A stretch of DNA of 64,000 nucleotides from Drechslerella dactyloides (taxonomy: Eukaryota; Ascomycota; Orbiliomycetes; Orbiliales; Orbiliaceae): assembly GCA_020064725.1 (NCBI GenBank), contig JAGTWJ010000019.1:4526001-4590000 (forward strand). The letters run 5' to 3'. Under the pieces are notes generated by a model. The model saw only the letters and a program-made list of their open reading frames with translations, ran no database searches and was not told the origin of the DNA. Positions 8,863 through 21,124 of the stretch are shown here, in pieces. The position numbers and the translations under genes are program-made. Every line of letters begins with the position of its first letter. The stretch's first letter is position 1.

Positions 8863-11800
8863 GGTGGTGATGATGGCACAATGGTAGCTGGATGGCGGGA
8901 TGCTGAGCGACGTTGGACTGCGTTGCCGACGTGGCGATCTGTGTAACTGATCGTCGATGTCAACGCAGGTTGCTTGTGGTTTCTGCCGTCTTCGATCACA
9001 GCGGCGTCGACAGGGCAGCCGAGGCCATGTCGCTGGCGATGCGCTGCGAACTGGAAAAAGGTTAAAAGCCATAGTTACGTCAGTGGTCGGCCTGCTATCG
9101 GCGTAATCTTCATAGGGCTTGTACATACGGATAAACTACTATTGCTTGTCTCCTTGCAAGTGTCACCTTCCTCAGAGATGGAGGAATTCTAGGAAGGGGA
9201 CACCCGGATTTAATTTGAAGGAAGGCTGAACCGACTAGTCGACTGGGCACCTGGGCATACAATAATATAATATAACCGGATGGTGTTGAGGCCGAGGGGC
9301 AAGCAAGTTTCCACGTTAGATTCAGATCCGAGCTAACCTTTCGTGAACCCTGATCCCTCCCACTCAACTTTAAATTCCTGTTCAAATGTTCTGTCCAGCT
9401 GGATCTTTCCCGTTGCCTAGCTGGCTGAAACTCTCAAGCCAGACAGAACTTGAGAGCCCAGAATATACTTGATTAGCACGGTCAACCGCAAATACTATAA
9501 AATGGTTATAATTCGCTGTGGACGGGCGGACGGACGATATACCTCACAACCACACCACACCGAGCTCTACACTTCGTTGCAGTATCTGGATGCCTTCGTG
9601 TTCGCTTCTGCAAGCCCCCAGGTTTGGTAGCAAGCCCAAACCAACCGTTTCCGATTCGATTCGATCCCAATTCCGAGAGGGCGGGGATATTTCCTGATTA
9701 CGCATTAGCAGGTGCCCAATTTGTTGCCCCAAGCCCAATCTCAGCCCGGGTGGGCTTGAGTAGCGTAGTATATTATAACTGCGTTTACCTTAATCAGACC
9801 AGTTTATGAGGTAATATGCAAGAAAAAAAAAAAAAAAAAACCCTCAAGATCGATCAGAAAAACAAGTGCGGCAAGATGACAGCAGGGCAAAGATAGATCT
9901 AAGTTATAATAGATAGTAACTAGAGAACGCTGATTTTGCTTCCCTGGTCCGAATTCCCAGACTAGGTTCGCACTGTGGAAAGAAGATATAGAAAATCTGC
10001 GCTAGCTAGCTGGCTAGCTGGGTGGAAGGCCAGATGGCCGTAGATATAGCCTCTTGCCCTCTCTCTTTCAACTCAAGGGGGCCGGCCCGCGCCCGGTGCG
10101 CAGGCGCTGCTGATAGTGATAATCTTAATAACACGATACCAACGATATTTGATAGGTCGACAAGACGTGCAGAGACACGGCATGGGAAGCAAGCCTCGAA
10201 GCAAGGGGACAAGTTTGAATCACGTATATACGTGAGAGAAAGAAGATGGGAAGGGAAGCAAAATCCACAGAATTAGAAAATATTCCCAAAATGAACGAAA
10301 GAATACGAATGACCTTGCCGTGTTACACCAGCAAGCAAGGAGCATGCACGCATATCTGCAGGACGAATACTAAGCGTATACGTAAAGACCGGAGGGCTAG
10401 AGTAAGACCTAGGCAGTGTGGGTGCCGCCGATGTGTCGACGGCTCGACTGTAGCGAGGCACTAATGACCAACGACACGGCATACACAAGATCTTGGGAGG
10501 GGATGCCTAAGGGAGCTGAGCTGGTATGCATGCCACCGAGAGAGGGATGGGGCCTTGATGTTAGCTGGGCATGCATGCGTATCGAATCGACCTTAGAGTC
10601 TTCGAGGTTGGTATGTACACCCTCGTTGACAGCCAGAAGAGCTGTTAGTTTCATTGTAACTGGACTGCTATTCCGACCAGTCCCCGGTGTATCCTGCCGT
10701 CGAGTTTACAGGGTTGCATGTTGTTTTCGTATGAATTCCCGCAGCTGGTAAATGTAAAGAAAGGTGCTTTCAGAGCCTTGTCAAGCAGTTGCATCGGCTC
10801 CACCAGACGGAGGAAAGCGAACGACGAGGGTGAAAATTCATGGCCCAGACCACAGCGGACCAGATCTGGATCCGTTACCTATCGTGCATTCACCCACGGC
10901 CGAATATTAAATCCCAATCAGCATATAGAGTGGCAGATAGGCAGCTGGTACCCCGCAAACGACACTCCCAAGACGTCTGATCACTGGAGCTCTCTCGACG
11001 AAGAGAAGGAAATTAATCGCGCAGTCCTGCATGCCATCACACCGTCTTCGAATCGAGATCTGTGTTTCCAACAGATTCAGCGAGATTGATGGCCGGAGAA
11101 CCACGGTTGAACCCCCAAAAATGGTTCTGACGTGTTTTCGGGAACACCCGAATCTTAGATATAAATCTGTCCAGATACCAGCTTTGGTTCGTCTAGCAAA
11201 CCAACAGCAGATGGCGAGGTTGATTTATGAATACCCTGGGCAGCCATGAACCCTGGGACCAGTCGTGTCACAGAGCCAGAAGCAGAAAAGTCGAGAGGGG
11301 AGGAAAGACAAAAAGAAAAGAAAAACGGAAGCGTGGACGACCTTGTCAACCAGCAAACCCGGTGGTCACTATCGCGGAACGGTCAACATTCCACAGACTT
11401 TGTAATCAACATTCCTCGGCAGCTGGTGCGGCATCCGCAGCCCCTTGAGGAGCACACAGACAAAGAATTGTGTTCGTTGGAAAGAAAAAGGCGCCTCCTG
11501 TCTTAGCGCAGGATCACGAAACTGCACCCAGCGAGCCCTCGCGTCGCCGTCTGCCGTCAACCACCAATCATCAGTCCGCGATCCCCATGTCCTCATCAGC
11601 TGAACACATCGATCGTGAAATAAAATCGCGGCGCAGCAGACATCTTTGGCTAGTTCATGCTCACCAATCGATCATAAATCAATGGCCCAAGAGCTCCAAG
11701 CGAAGACTCGCTTGAAGACTGTGATTGAGACGACGAACCGTGCAGGCTTGGCCATCTCGGCTGGCGGGCTAGACCGAAGGAGATCTCGATCAGGAAAGAT

Positions 11801-13762
11801 CCTCGAGTATTTTAGCGGAGTCGCGAGGATGCAACCCTCCGGTTTGGATCTTGACAAGATCACTAGCGGTCGGCTGTTGATGAAGCTAGTTAGTTGACGG
11901 ACGGTTCACGACGTTCAATAAACAGTACTAACTAGAGTGTCCCGTGCCAACATTCATCCGCCCTTGCATCCTTTATCTCCTGATGAGCGGAGGCATCTAT
12001 CTCCCGCTGGCCGCCGAGCTTTCAACTGTCAAGGCTATCGTTCTTTTGCTAGCTGCCAGCTAGATTGCTTGTTACATAGCGCTAACCTGGTCCCAGAGAC
12101 CCGTGCTCGGATAGTTAGATTCCAGTTTCGGTATTGCTCAAAAGGTGAGCGCACAGGCGCACATCGTATCTCGTGGTCTGGATAAACTATATAAAGGAGA
12201 TTGCCACCATTTGCAATTGAACTGCGGATGAGTTTCAAAGCTCAGCTGAAAACTCAAAGGTAGGGTCTGAAGGGCTAAAAACTCCACATCAATTGCAATG
12301 GCGAGCGGCATAACGTTATTTGTCATACTGTGATGCATCGCGTATATCCGCCGTGCCGGAAGTCCGTCAGTTGCAGTATGCAATTTAGGCTGGCTTCGAA
12401 TAATTGAAATTGGCAAAAAGATTCATGAATGGGCAGCTGCATCAAAGACTGTTGTTATAAAGTTGGAAGCAAAGGAGGCGTCACCGACACAGGAGAAGAT
12501 GGGGTTCCCCAACCTCGAAGCTCGGAAGGAGACTGAGAAGATGTAGTACATCTGTAGCCGCAGCCCAAGGCTACTCGTGCACCGCGTCCGCGAGATGCAT
12601 CGATGCCTAGGCGGTGCATCTACGCGAGAAGGAAGAGGGGACACGGCCTAAGTGGTGCCGTATACCTCGGTGCGTCCGTAGTTTCTAGTTAGTCTCGACT
12701 CGTGCGAGCGCCAGTCACGTTCTCCGGACAAGGAATCAGGTTTTGGGTTTACAAATATCCCTTCTCGTGGGCTTCCAAGTCCCCTGTCGTGTCTGCCAGG
12801 ATGCCGATAACTAGAACCGTCTATCGACGGAAGATTCAAGTTAGCCCTGGTCCTCGCTCTAGCTGCTCTCTCTGGTCCAACCAGATTACAAACCAGCCCA
12901 GCGATCTGTCCTGGCCTGGCCAACTTGCCAACCTGCCCTTCGCCTCGCCTTCCCCCGCCCAGACAGCTAAGCTCCAGGCTGGGCAGCAGTAGCGTCCTTG
13001 TCGCCACAGTCGGTTGCAGCATTGTGGAACATGACGGAGAGACCGCCAGGGACTGTGACGTGCCCGACCGACAAATATCAAATACAAATACTGCTTCCAC
13101 TTTCCGAATCGCTACGCAAGGGAAGCTGCCGTAGCGGACTTGATGATTATAAACGGCGGCGAAAGGGACTGGAGGCATCCATTACTAAACATACATACGT
13201 GATGCATGATGTATGTATCGGAGGCAGTGCCGCGGCTCATGTTGCAACGGCCGCCCAGGCGAAAAAAAATCCGAACATGAATCCTGGCCTGGCGACAGAT
13301 AGTTTAACCTCCGCGACGAGTCGACTGCGCCTGCTGGCGAGATTGATGTCGCTGGCCGGGGTGGCGATGTTCTTTGTCAGCAGGCCAGACACACACCGAA
13401 AGAACCTTCTTCTTCTTCTTCCATGGCAGGGTAGATGGCTGTATATATAATATCGAGCGCATAGCGCGGTGGACGTGCTGATAAGATAGATAGGTAGCCG
13501 GAGCCATTGGACCAGAGTATAAATATATAAAATAAGACGAGGGGCCGTCGTCGATAGCCTAAAGCACGCCATTGCCCGCCGGCTAAACCATATTATTCGA
13601 AGATATATATAGCACGCCTCCACCGACTCCATTTCTCATCTCAGCTCACTTGGCACTCACTCGACCCCCATCGCAGACTACATAAAACGCTCCACTACCT
13701 TCCAGGCTATTACTCGTGAACCAGACACACTCCGGTGACGCGACCGGCCGCCGGACACCACC
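8863..13762. other. 4.9-kb spacer without a supported gene
   Basis: This is the promoter side of the histidine kinase and of msrA. Only short, composition-driven frames are present. It holds an A-homopolymer near 9822-9840, GCTAGCTAGC-type tracts near 10005-10020, and a short inverted repeat CTCTCAAG/CTTGAGAG around 9432-9457 that happens to contain AAGCCAGAC. Long 5' leaders or non-coding RNAs cannot be excluded. Confidence 0.5.
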
Positions 13763-14691
13763 ATGTCGTCCTTCATCAACCGACTCACACGCCACTTCGC
13801 CAGCAGGAACACTCTCGGCGTCACAGGCGAGGGCGGCGGATCAGCGACAATGCTCCCCGAGAACACCGAGAAGGCGACCGTTGCCGCGGGATGCTTCTGG
13901 GGTGCGTCTAGATCTCCCTAACACCGCCTGTATCACAGGATCCCTTGTGTCCCCCGATCGTGCTGACTGACCCGTTTGTCTGTTTGACTTTCGCCAGGCG
14001 TCGAGCATATCTACCGCAAGCACTTTAAGGGGAAGGGCCTGATCGATGCTCGGGTCGGGTATACCGGCGGCGACAAGAAGAGTCCGCAGTACGCAGCAGT
14101 CTGCGGCGGTGGCACTGGCCGTACGTTTAAATTTCCCCCGATTGAATGCATCTAGATCATTGCGCCTGCAATTGAACACGCCCTGATTCCAGGACGTCGT
14201 ACACCTATGCGATCGATGCAGCATGTTAACGCACGTGCACAGACGCGGAAGCCTTGCAAATCATATTTGACCCAACCCAAGTCTCCTACCGCACCCTGAT
14301 CGAGTTCTTCTACAAGATCCACGATCCGACAACTCTGAACCGCCAAGGCGCCGACGCAGGCACCCAGTACCGCTCCGCCATCTTCTACAACAGCGACGAG
14401 CAGAAGCGGATCGCTGAGGATGTCACAGCAATGGCGAACGAGCACTGGTGGCGGGGTAAGATCAAGACGGCCATTATCCAGGCAGCAGACTGGTGGGATG
14501 CGGAAAAGTACCACCAGCGGTACCTGGAGCAAAACCCAGGCGGGTACGAGTGCCCGACGCACCATGTCCGGACGTTCTCTCTACCGGAAGGATATCCGGC
14601 GGATACGCAAAAGCAGGCGACTGAGACAAAGAAGGAGGAACCGACTCCTACCGCTCCTGCGGCTGCTGCTCCAGACACTGAGGCTACATGA
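13763..14691 (+). CDS. msrA: Peptide methionine (S)-S-oxide reductase
   Basis: Three exons (13763-13901, 13998-14120, 14243-14691) give 236 residues. MsrA reduces methionine-S-sulfoxide in proteins, using thioredoxin. The catalytic motif GCFWG is split by intron 1 after TGG-G. VGYTGG, the CGGGTGHAE region, GTQYRS and a C-terminal YECPTHH are all in family order. The first 29 residues are basic and Ser-rich without acidic residues until the Glu of GEGGG, which resembles a mitochondrial presequence. An internal ATG (MLPENTEK) just before the enzyme fold could give a cytosolic form. The last 35 residues are a low-complexity Lys/Glu/Thr/Pro/Ala tail not needed for catalysis. Both introns are GT-AG and frame-consistent. 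Confidence 0.95.
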
Positions 14692-15509
14692 GCAACGAGT
14701 TGATTGGGGACGATTGGCCGGTTAATTCTTAGTATGGTGCGGCAGCAGTATGGGTTCACCGAGTTTTCCTTTCGAAGCTTTCGTGCAGTTCTGTCTTTAA
14801 TTACTTCTTAGCGCGTTCAGATATGTAATCACTCGTAGAATGGCCACTGCAGCTTGGATTTTAATCAACTGATCTAATGTTCGTAATACGGAGTCTGAGG
14901 TCTTGAAAATCATGCATAGATTCAGCCGTGAGCTGCCAGATCTGGCGCTAATGTGAAGTTTGTCGGGAGATCTGTTGTAATTTGCGCACTCAACGCAAAT
15001 CTCCTGCTCAACATCTGTTGTTATAAACTCACCACAATAAAATGGTCTCCATCCAGCTCGTCGACAGATTGCTTTCTTTATTTCCAGTACGTGCAAGAAT
15101 AGCACCGGCAAGCTTGCGAGGGATACAAAAAATTGAACCGCAATGTTGCGATGATGTATTTACAAAACCATACATAAGTAGTGATCCATTCTTTGAACAA
15201 TATACATATACTCCTGACATGCTTATATAACTTAAGCGCCGAGATGGGTGACCTGAAGACATCGAGCTTCTCTATCGATGTATATCGTCTACACCCGAAA
15301 GATAAACTGCGCACACGCACGTGGGCATGACTATTTGCTCGTCGACGATATCGCAATCTGGTTCCTATAATCTACGCACCAATGTGGCCCTTTCAGACCG
15401 ACTATATATTAGAGCCCTGTAGCCCCCCTGCCCCCAGCTCCAACTTTCACAATCTTTCATCACACACACAATCTAGATAAGCTTACCGCTATCTAAATTT
15501 TTCTCCAAA
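14692..15509. other. Spacer between msrA and a small orphan gene
   Basis: Nothing coding is supported. It contains the msrA 3' flank and, close to 15400-15509, a pyrimidine-rich promoter-like stretch before the next ATG. Confidence 0.5.
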
Positions 15510-16222
15510 ATGGCACAAAACTCCGAGAAGACACCCCTACTAGCGCCTAGTAGGTCGCAAGAGCAAATCTGCTCTCTGCAGAACACCCCTGACAGGCTGC
15601 AGCCGCAGCAAAACATCACTGTCAGGTTCCTTTATGAGACTTCCCGTCCCCCGTTCTGGCAGTTCTTCGGCCCGAAAGATTCGCAGTGGGAAGACGAAGA
15701 ATTCAGACGCTGGTACGACGCGGAATGTCTCGAGCCTTTCGACCCGATTTCCATGCCGGTCCCACGAGACATTGGGGACATCTCAGACCGTGAGTACATC
15801 GAAGACATTCGATGCCGGTATCCAGGAATGACCACACGCCACCATGAAGAGGCCAGGATCGTTTCCTTGGTAAGTAGTATAACTATTCTCCCGATTCTAT
15901 TGAAGAGCCGAGACAAAACGTTCTGCCACCATTTAAATGTGCTACTGGTGCTGACGAACATCAACTTAATTTAAATATAGTACCAAGAAGAGGGCAGCAC
16001 CACCGAGTCAACGTACAGCTGCTCTCCAAGGAGGATCAGGAAAAATGGTCTCAACATCCACCAGCGTGCCTTACGGGGAGAGCTGAAGGAGTTGCGATTT
16101 ATTTCCGTGTTTCCCGTCCAACCCAACTTGGGATCAGCCGCGCTCTCATCTTCGTCTTCGTCGCTATCGGAGAGCTTATCTACGAAGCACTGGGGGGGAA
16201 ACACAAGTCGGGATCGTCTTGA
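15510..16222 (+). CDS. Small hypothetical protein with C-terminal membrane segment
   Basis: I do not recognise this gene. Exon 1 (15510-15869) encodes 120 residues rich in charged and aromatic residues, with a start reading MAQNSEKTPLLAPS, and ends at a strong GTAAGT donor. Two acceptors fit. The CAG at 15995-15997 leads to a 74-codon exon ending at 16222 with a hydrophobic segment (ALIFVFVAIGELIY) and a basic tail, 194 residues in total. The TAG at 15978-15980 keeps a different frame to 16310, giving a Ser-rich tail with no membrane segment. I prefer the first because its composition is more protein-like. No conserved domain is visible. It could be lineage-restricted. Confidence 0.5.
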
Positions 16223-16949
16223 ACCCAGATCCTATAGGGCCAGGACAGGAAGTGGGTGGATGCTAGGGCGGGCAAAGTGGATGTTACGAGGCTATTATAT
16301 ATGTACCTAATATATAATATTGATCTGCAAGCTGTTTTCTTAATGCATAATGAAGTCTTTTCTACTATTCAGAGTTGGGTACGATGGATATACACACTAT
16401 GAATCTAACTGGCCCTGAGACTCGCCACTATCATGCGATGTGCATTTGCATCCTGGAGCTAGAAAGCTATTACATGCGTACTGACAGTAATCAACCACTA
16501 TGTAAATTTCATACAAAAATTGCACGGCTGCATTGGTCCCGAGGCTCCCTTCTTTCGTGTTGGTACTTTGTAGCCTTTAGGTATGCTACAGATGTAACCT
16601 AGCAGCTAGCCAGCTGTTGTGAACAGCGTATGTATACAGGCAGGTTAAAATTTGCCGCATTAATGGTGTCTTAAGACCTTGTTGTCTCCTTTGAAGGCCT
16701 CTAAAGACGGCCGTCTGGTTTACGAGACAAGTCTCTAAAGCATATATTTATCTATATGCGGATATCTCGTCGCCTAAGCGCTGGCCAGCTTGTAGACGTT
16801 CATCTATACGGCTTATCAGTCTGCTGCAGAATCTTAACGATAATCCTCAGTACTATAAATACCAAGAGACACCCACATTCAGAAAGAGTTCTTTCCATCA
16901 TCGTTACATCTTACTCCTCTTCCTCTTCCTGGGATCCTCCTCCCTCATC
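16223..16949. other. Spacer with one mini-insertion
   Basis: AT-rich and without a supported gene. It holds the 26-bp mini-insertion at 16707-16732 and a short promoter-like stretch before the ATG at 16950. Confidence 0.5.
16707..16732 (-). mobile_element. 26-bp mini-insertion with 8-bp target duplication
   Basis: Read on the minus strand the insert contains TTGTCTCGTAAACCAGAC followed by GGCCGT. Perfect direct repeats CTCTAAAG flank it at 16699-16706 and 16733-16740. A weak second TTGTCTC sits just outside at 16682. Confidence 0.7.
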
Positions 16950-17818
16950 ATGACTTCAACGACCGCAAATATCAAATTTATCACCACCACCACGACTACC
17001 ACAACCGTAACCGCAACCATAACCACTGCCTTGTCGTTGCGTCATGGTGTCAAATATTTCAACCAGACCTGAAGCTAGTATCGAGAACAGGCCTCAAGAC
17101 ACTCTCGACAAAATCGATGAGGGCATTGAGGTGCTCGCTGAGTCAACTACCATCCAGGTTAGGACCGCGGGGGATGGGGAGGAAGGCTCCTGTTCGATAT
17201 TACAAAAGTCTCGCCGAACGGATTCTGGTCGGAGCCCAGCAAGATGGATGATATCATGATAGGTCCAAGCTTACAAAGGAGATAGTTGTATCTTTGAAAA
17301 GCCTTCAGATAACTTCTCGGACAATAAGGTCGTCGACAAGGATTTGCACATCAGAAGATTCCGTGTCCCGACTTCAGCCGTTACCACTTCTCCAAGCCAG
17401 CAGTAATTCCAGAAAACACAGCAGACATACAAATGCTGGTGGTGTGGAGTTGTGGTTACAGTAACTTGTGTCAGAGAGCACCGACATACATGGCAGACGG
17501 CACGGCAACAGATTGAAGACTATTCTGAACGATATTCTGGAGAACGGCCTGCTTACGAATGAACGTTCCCGAGAACCACAATGGATCGGGTTGCCAGTTA
17601 TTGCCCAAATGTCCACAGCGCATTTCACAAAGGCCTACTTCGAAGGATACTGCGCTTGGGAGCTTATTGCGCCTCGTGTCACTAGTATCACCCTTACGAC
17701 TGTACTGGGACATCGCGTGCGACGTCGCTGGAACTGTGGGAAACCAACGCGGTTGAGAAACATGTATGTCTACTATCTAATTACAGATGCAGTCATAATA
17801 CTGATTAGTACACAATAG
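16950..17818 (+). pseudogene. Broken or multi-exon orphan gene
   Basis: Several protein-like fragments lie in sequence but in different frames. They are a Thr-rich start at 16950, a stretch containing LDKIDEGIEVLAEST (about 17090-17155), one containing SPNGFWSEPSKMDD (about 17210-17255), one containing GDSCIFEKPSDNF (about 17280-17405), and a C-terminal piece containing LKTILNDILENGLL and WIGLPVIAQM (17468-17818). Some junctions could be introns (for example GTTAGG after ATCCAG), but I cannot build one continuous frame. I recognise no domain. It is either a decayed orphan or a small multi-exon gene I could not splice. Confidence 0.3.
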
Positions 17819-18866
17819 GATATTTTACCAGTTCCAAAAAAATAACCAAAAACCGCTTCTTACTCCCCAACAAGAATTCTAAGGTTATCGAAATTCCACC
17901 CACATAGGGCCCAAACATAAGTCCTCCTATATGACTTAGTTGTTAGCGTCTATCACCGGTTGTTTACACAGGACATGGCTGGCGTTCGTCTAGATCCGGA
18001 GACGTCTAGACGTTGTCAGGCCTTCCACCCCTCTCTGATTGCTCCTATCTCGTTAATTAATCATATCTATCATTCTTCTTGATCGTCTTCTTCTTCATGA
18101 CCGACGTCAACTTTATGACGCATATATCTATACATATAAAAGTTGCCCAACTGAACTGTCCGCGGTCAGTGAGGAGCGAAAAGCCTCGAAGAAGGATATA
18201 TGCAAAGCTAGAAAGTGGCTGGTGGCAACAGAGCACGATACATGTTATATACTAATGCAACCTAACCTGAAGGAGGAACTGTTGGTGGTCAGCAAGTATA
18301 TTTACGAGGTGTTCACGGAATCCGGAAGTAGAAGCCCGAGACCTAGCATCTATTGACTATCTGAAAAATAGTCATTCATTCATGCATCTACCTACACATT
18401 CATTTAGAAAATCCTAAGTCAAGACTGGCCTATTGAAGCAGAGAAAAAAGCGAGTTTGAGAGGCTTACGTTGTCTCGTGATCCAGACTGCCATACTTTAC
18501 CCGGCGAAGAGGCTTACGGTATCTTCCCGTTGTTCTTAGCAGACCTTTACTTGTCCTTGTGGTTGGCATCATAAAGCCAGATCTAAAGATATTGTATATC
18601 GAGAGGTGTTAATGCGCCACTGATGGCGGTGCTAGCTGGCATTTTCCCAAAGAGGTCAGGCCATCGCGCCGCATCGCAACCTAACCGAACGCGGCAATGT
18701 CAAAATTAAATCGAATGTTCTAGCAGCAGAGCTGTGGCTTGGGCGTCACCCCACACCCACGACGCCTACAAAGCCGGCATTCAAGCGCCAACTGCCCCGC
18801 GAACAGGCATCTTTCCACCATCGCTGTCCATTTTTTTCCAAACTTGTCATCGTAAAATCGTTCAAC
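17819..18866. other. AT-rich spacer before Sti1, with one mini-insertion
   Basis: No gene is supported. It contains the 41-bp mini-insertion at 18470-18510 and the Sti1 promoter. Confidence 0.5.
18470..18510 (+). mobile_element. 41-bp mini-insertion with 8-bp (up to 11-bp) target duplication
   Basis: The insert starts TTGTCTCGTGATCCAGAC and continues with a tail (TGCCATACTTTACCC) shared with the copy near 42460. GGCTTACG flanks it at 18462-18469 and 18511-18518. The match extends by AGA on the left side, so the direct repeat is 11 bp if those bases are counted. Confidence 0.7.
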
Positions 18867-21124
18867 ATGGCTGATGCTGTAAGTATACCACCCACGCACC
18901 CTCCAGCGGACCATTCGATGAAAACGTCGGCTGACGTGGGACGCCCTACAGCTCAAAGCACAAGGAAACGCCGCCTTCGCGGCAAAAGACTTTCCGAAGG
19001 CGATGTGCGTTCCTCCCCTGCATCTCGATGCGAATCCTGGCGCGGCGGTAGACGTTAACAGTTTCGCACAGAGACTTTTTCTCACAGGCTATCGAGGTCG
19101 ATCCTTCGAATCACGTTCTCTATTCGAATCGCTCGGGGAGTCACGCTTCTCTCAAGCAGTTTGACGAGGCTCTCAAGGATGCTACAAAGTGCACCGGTAC
19201 GACCTCGTCTTACACATCCACCAACACTATATTCACGGCCGGGATTGCTAATATACCGTCATAGAGATCAAACCGGACTGGTCGAAAGGGTGGTCCCGGA
19301 AGGGTGCGGCACTTCACGGCACTGGCGACTTGAGTACGTTCTCCGTCCGTATACCCGTTACACTTTCACCAACCCCGACAACTAACACCTTGAGATAGTT
19401 GGCGCCATCGATGCCTATGAGGAGGCCCTGAAGCTTGATACAAATAACGCTCAGGCTAAGCAAGGTCTACAGTCCGTGAACGATGCCATCCGTCGAGAAC
19501 AGCAGCGGGATGAACAGCAAGGTGGTCCTGGCGGTGGCCCAGGTGGCATGGGTCTCGGCCAGCTCTTCAACGACCCGATGCTATTCGCCAAACTCTCCGC
19601 GAATCCTAAGACGAGGGACTTGATACAAGACCCTGAGGTCATGATGAAGCTGCAGAGGATAAAGCAGAATCCAACTGATATCCAGAGGTGCGGCTCAATT
19701 CTCGACTCAACCTATGAACTAGCGAATGCTGACTATTACAACAGCGTCATTGGCGATCCTCAGATGATGACTATTCTCGCAGCTCTGCTTGGTGTTCCAG
19801 ATCGAGAGGACGGACCGGCCGGCCAGGAAGACACACCTGTACGAACCCTCTCGCATACTGATCTCACTTCAGCCAGCTAACAACCCCGCAGATGTCAGAC
19901 GCTCCACCGCCCCGCGCTAAAACCCCGCCTCCAGCATACAAGGAGCCGACACCAGAACCTGAAGATGAAGAGGCAAAGGCCAAGCGCGAAGCCAAAGAAG
20001 CAGCCGATAAGGAAAAGGCACTCGGCAACGACGCTTACAAGAAACGCAACTTCGACACCGCTATCGAACATTACAACAAGGCCTGGGAGCTGCACAAGGA
20101 CATCACCTACCTGAACAACCTCGCCGCAGCCAAATTTGAAGCCGGCGACTACAACGGATGCATCGCCGAGTGCGAGAAAGCCATCACCGAAGGTCGCGAG
20201 ATCTATGCCGATTTCAAGCTGATCGCCAAGTATGTCCCCTCTCATACTCGTTTTCATACAGCTTCTAACAGCAACCCGCAGAGCCTACGGCCGTATCGGC
20301 ACCACCTATCAAAAGACGGGCGACCTCACAAAGGCAATCGACTACTACCAACGCTCCCTCACCGAACACCGCACCCCGGACATCCTCACCAAGCTGCGCG
20401 CCGCCGAAAAGGCCAAGGACAAAGCCGAAAAGGAAGCCTACGTCAGTACCGAAAAGGCCGAAGAAGCCCGCCTGCTCGGCAATGAGAAATTCAAAACCGC
20501 AGACTGGCCCGGCGCCGTAGACGCCTACACCGAGATGATAAAGCGAGCCCCAAGCGACGCCCGAGGCTACACCAACCGCGCCGCCGCCCTGCAGAAGCTC
20601 ATGTCCTTCCCATCCTCGATCGATGACTGCCGTAAGGCAATTGAACTAGACCCGAGCTTCATGCGTGCCCATATCCGCCTCGCGCAAGGATACCTCGGAC
20701 TCAAAGAATATAACAAAGTGCTAGACGCGCTCGCTGCCGCGACAGAGGCCGATAAGGATGGAAAACACACGCGAGAAATCGAAGACCTCAGCCAAAAGAC
20801 CATGAACACAATGTACGCGGCGCAAGAGAACGAGACCGAGGACCAGGCGCGAGAGCGCATCCAGCGAGACCCAGAGGTACGTAAACACAAACTCACATAT
20901 TCGTCATACACAGAGGGTTATATCGGGAGAAAAATGAGAGAGCTATGCTGACCAGTGTTCCGCGAAACCAGATCGTCTCCATCATCTCGGACCCAATCAT
21001 GCAGACCATTCTAAACCAGGCAAAGAGCGACCCAATGGCGCTGCAAGAGCACATGCGCAATCCAACCGTCCGGACCAAGATACAGAAGCTGATCGCAGCG
21101 GGTGTCATCCGCTTGGGAAGATAG
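18867..21124 (+). CDS. sti1: Hsp70/Hsp90 co-chaperone Sti1 (HOP)
   Basis: Nine exons (18867-18878, 18952-19004, 19072-19196, 19265-19333, 19399-19687, 19745-19838, 19892-20229, 20282-20876, 20972-21124) give 575 residues, the usual Sti1 length. The protein holds Hsp70 and Hsp90 together for client hand-over in the cytosol. The order is TPR1 (about 1-110, with LKAQGNAAFAAKDF), a Gly-rich linker and DP1 (about 130-205), a charged linker, TPR2A (about 255-370, ALGNDAYKKRNF), TPR2B (about 390-510, ARLLGNEKFKTAD) and DP2 at the C terminus (about 525-575). The first coding exon is only four codons. The intron at 19688-19744 happens to be open in frame, so read-through would insert 19 codons, but splicing restores the conserved DP1 sequence. 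Confidence 0.95.

Noticed and set aside
9432..9457. AAGCCAGAC inside an inverted repeat, as another mini-insertion
   Set aside because: It lacks the TTGTCTCG half of the core and has no flanking direct repeats; a chance match is likely.
12648..13178. 176-residue minus-strand frame
   Set aside because: Arg/Ser/Pro-rich with no domain; overlapping frames on both strands are equally long, as expected from GC-rich spacer DNA.
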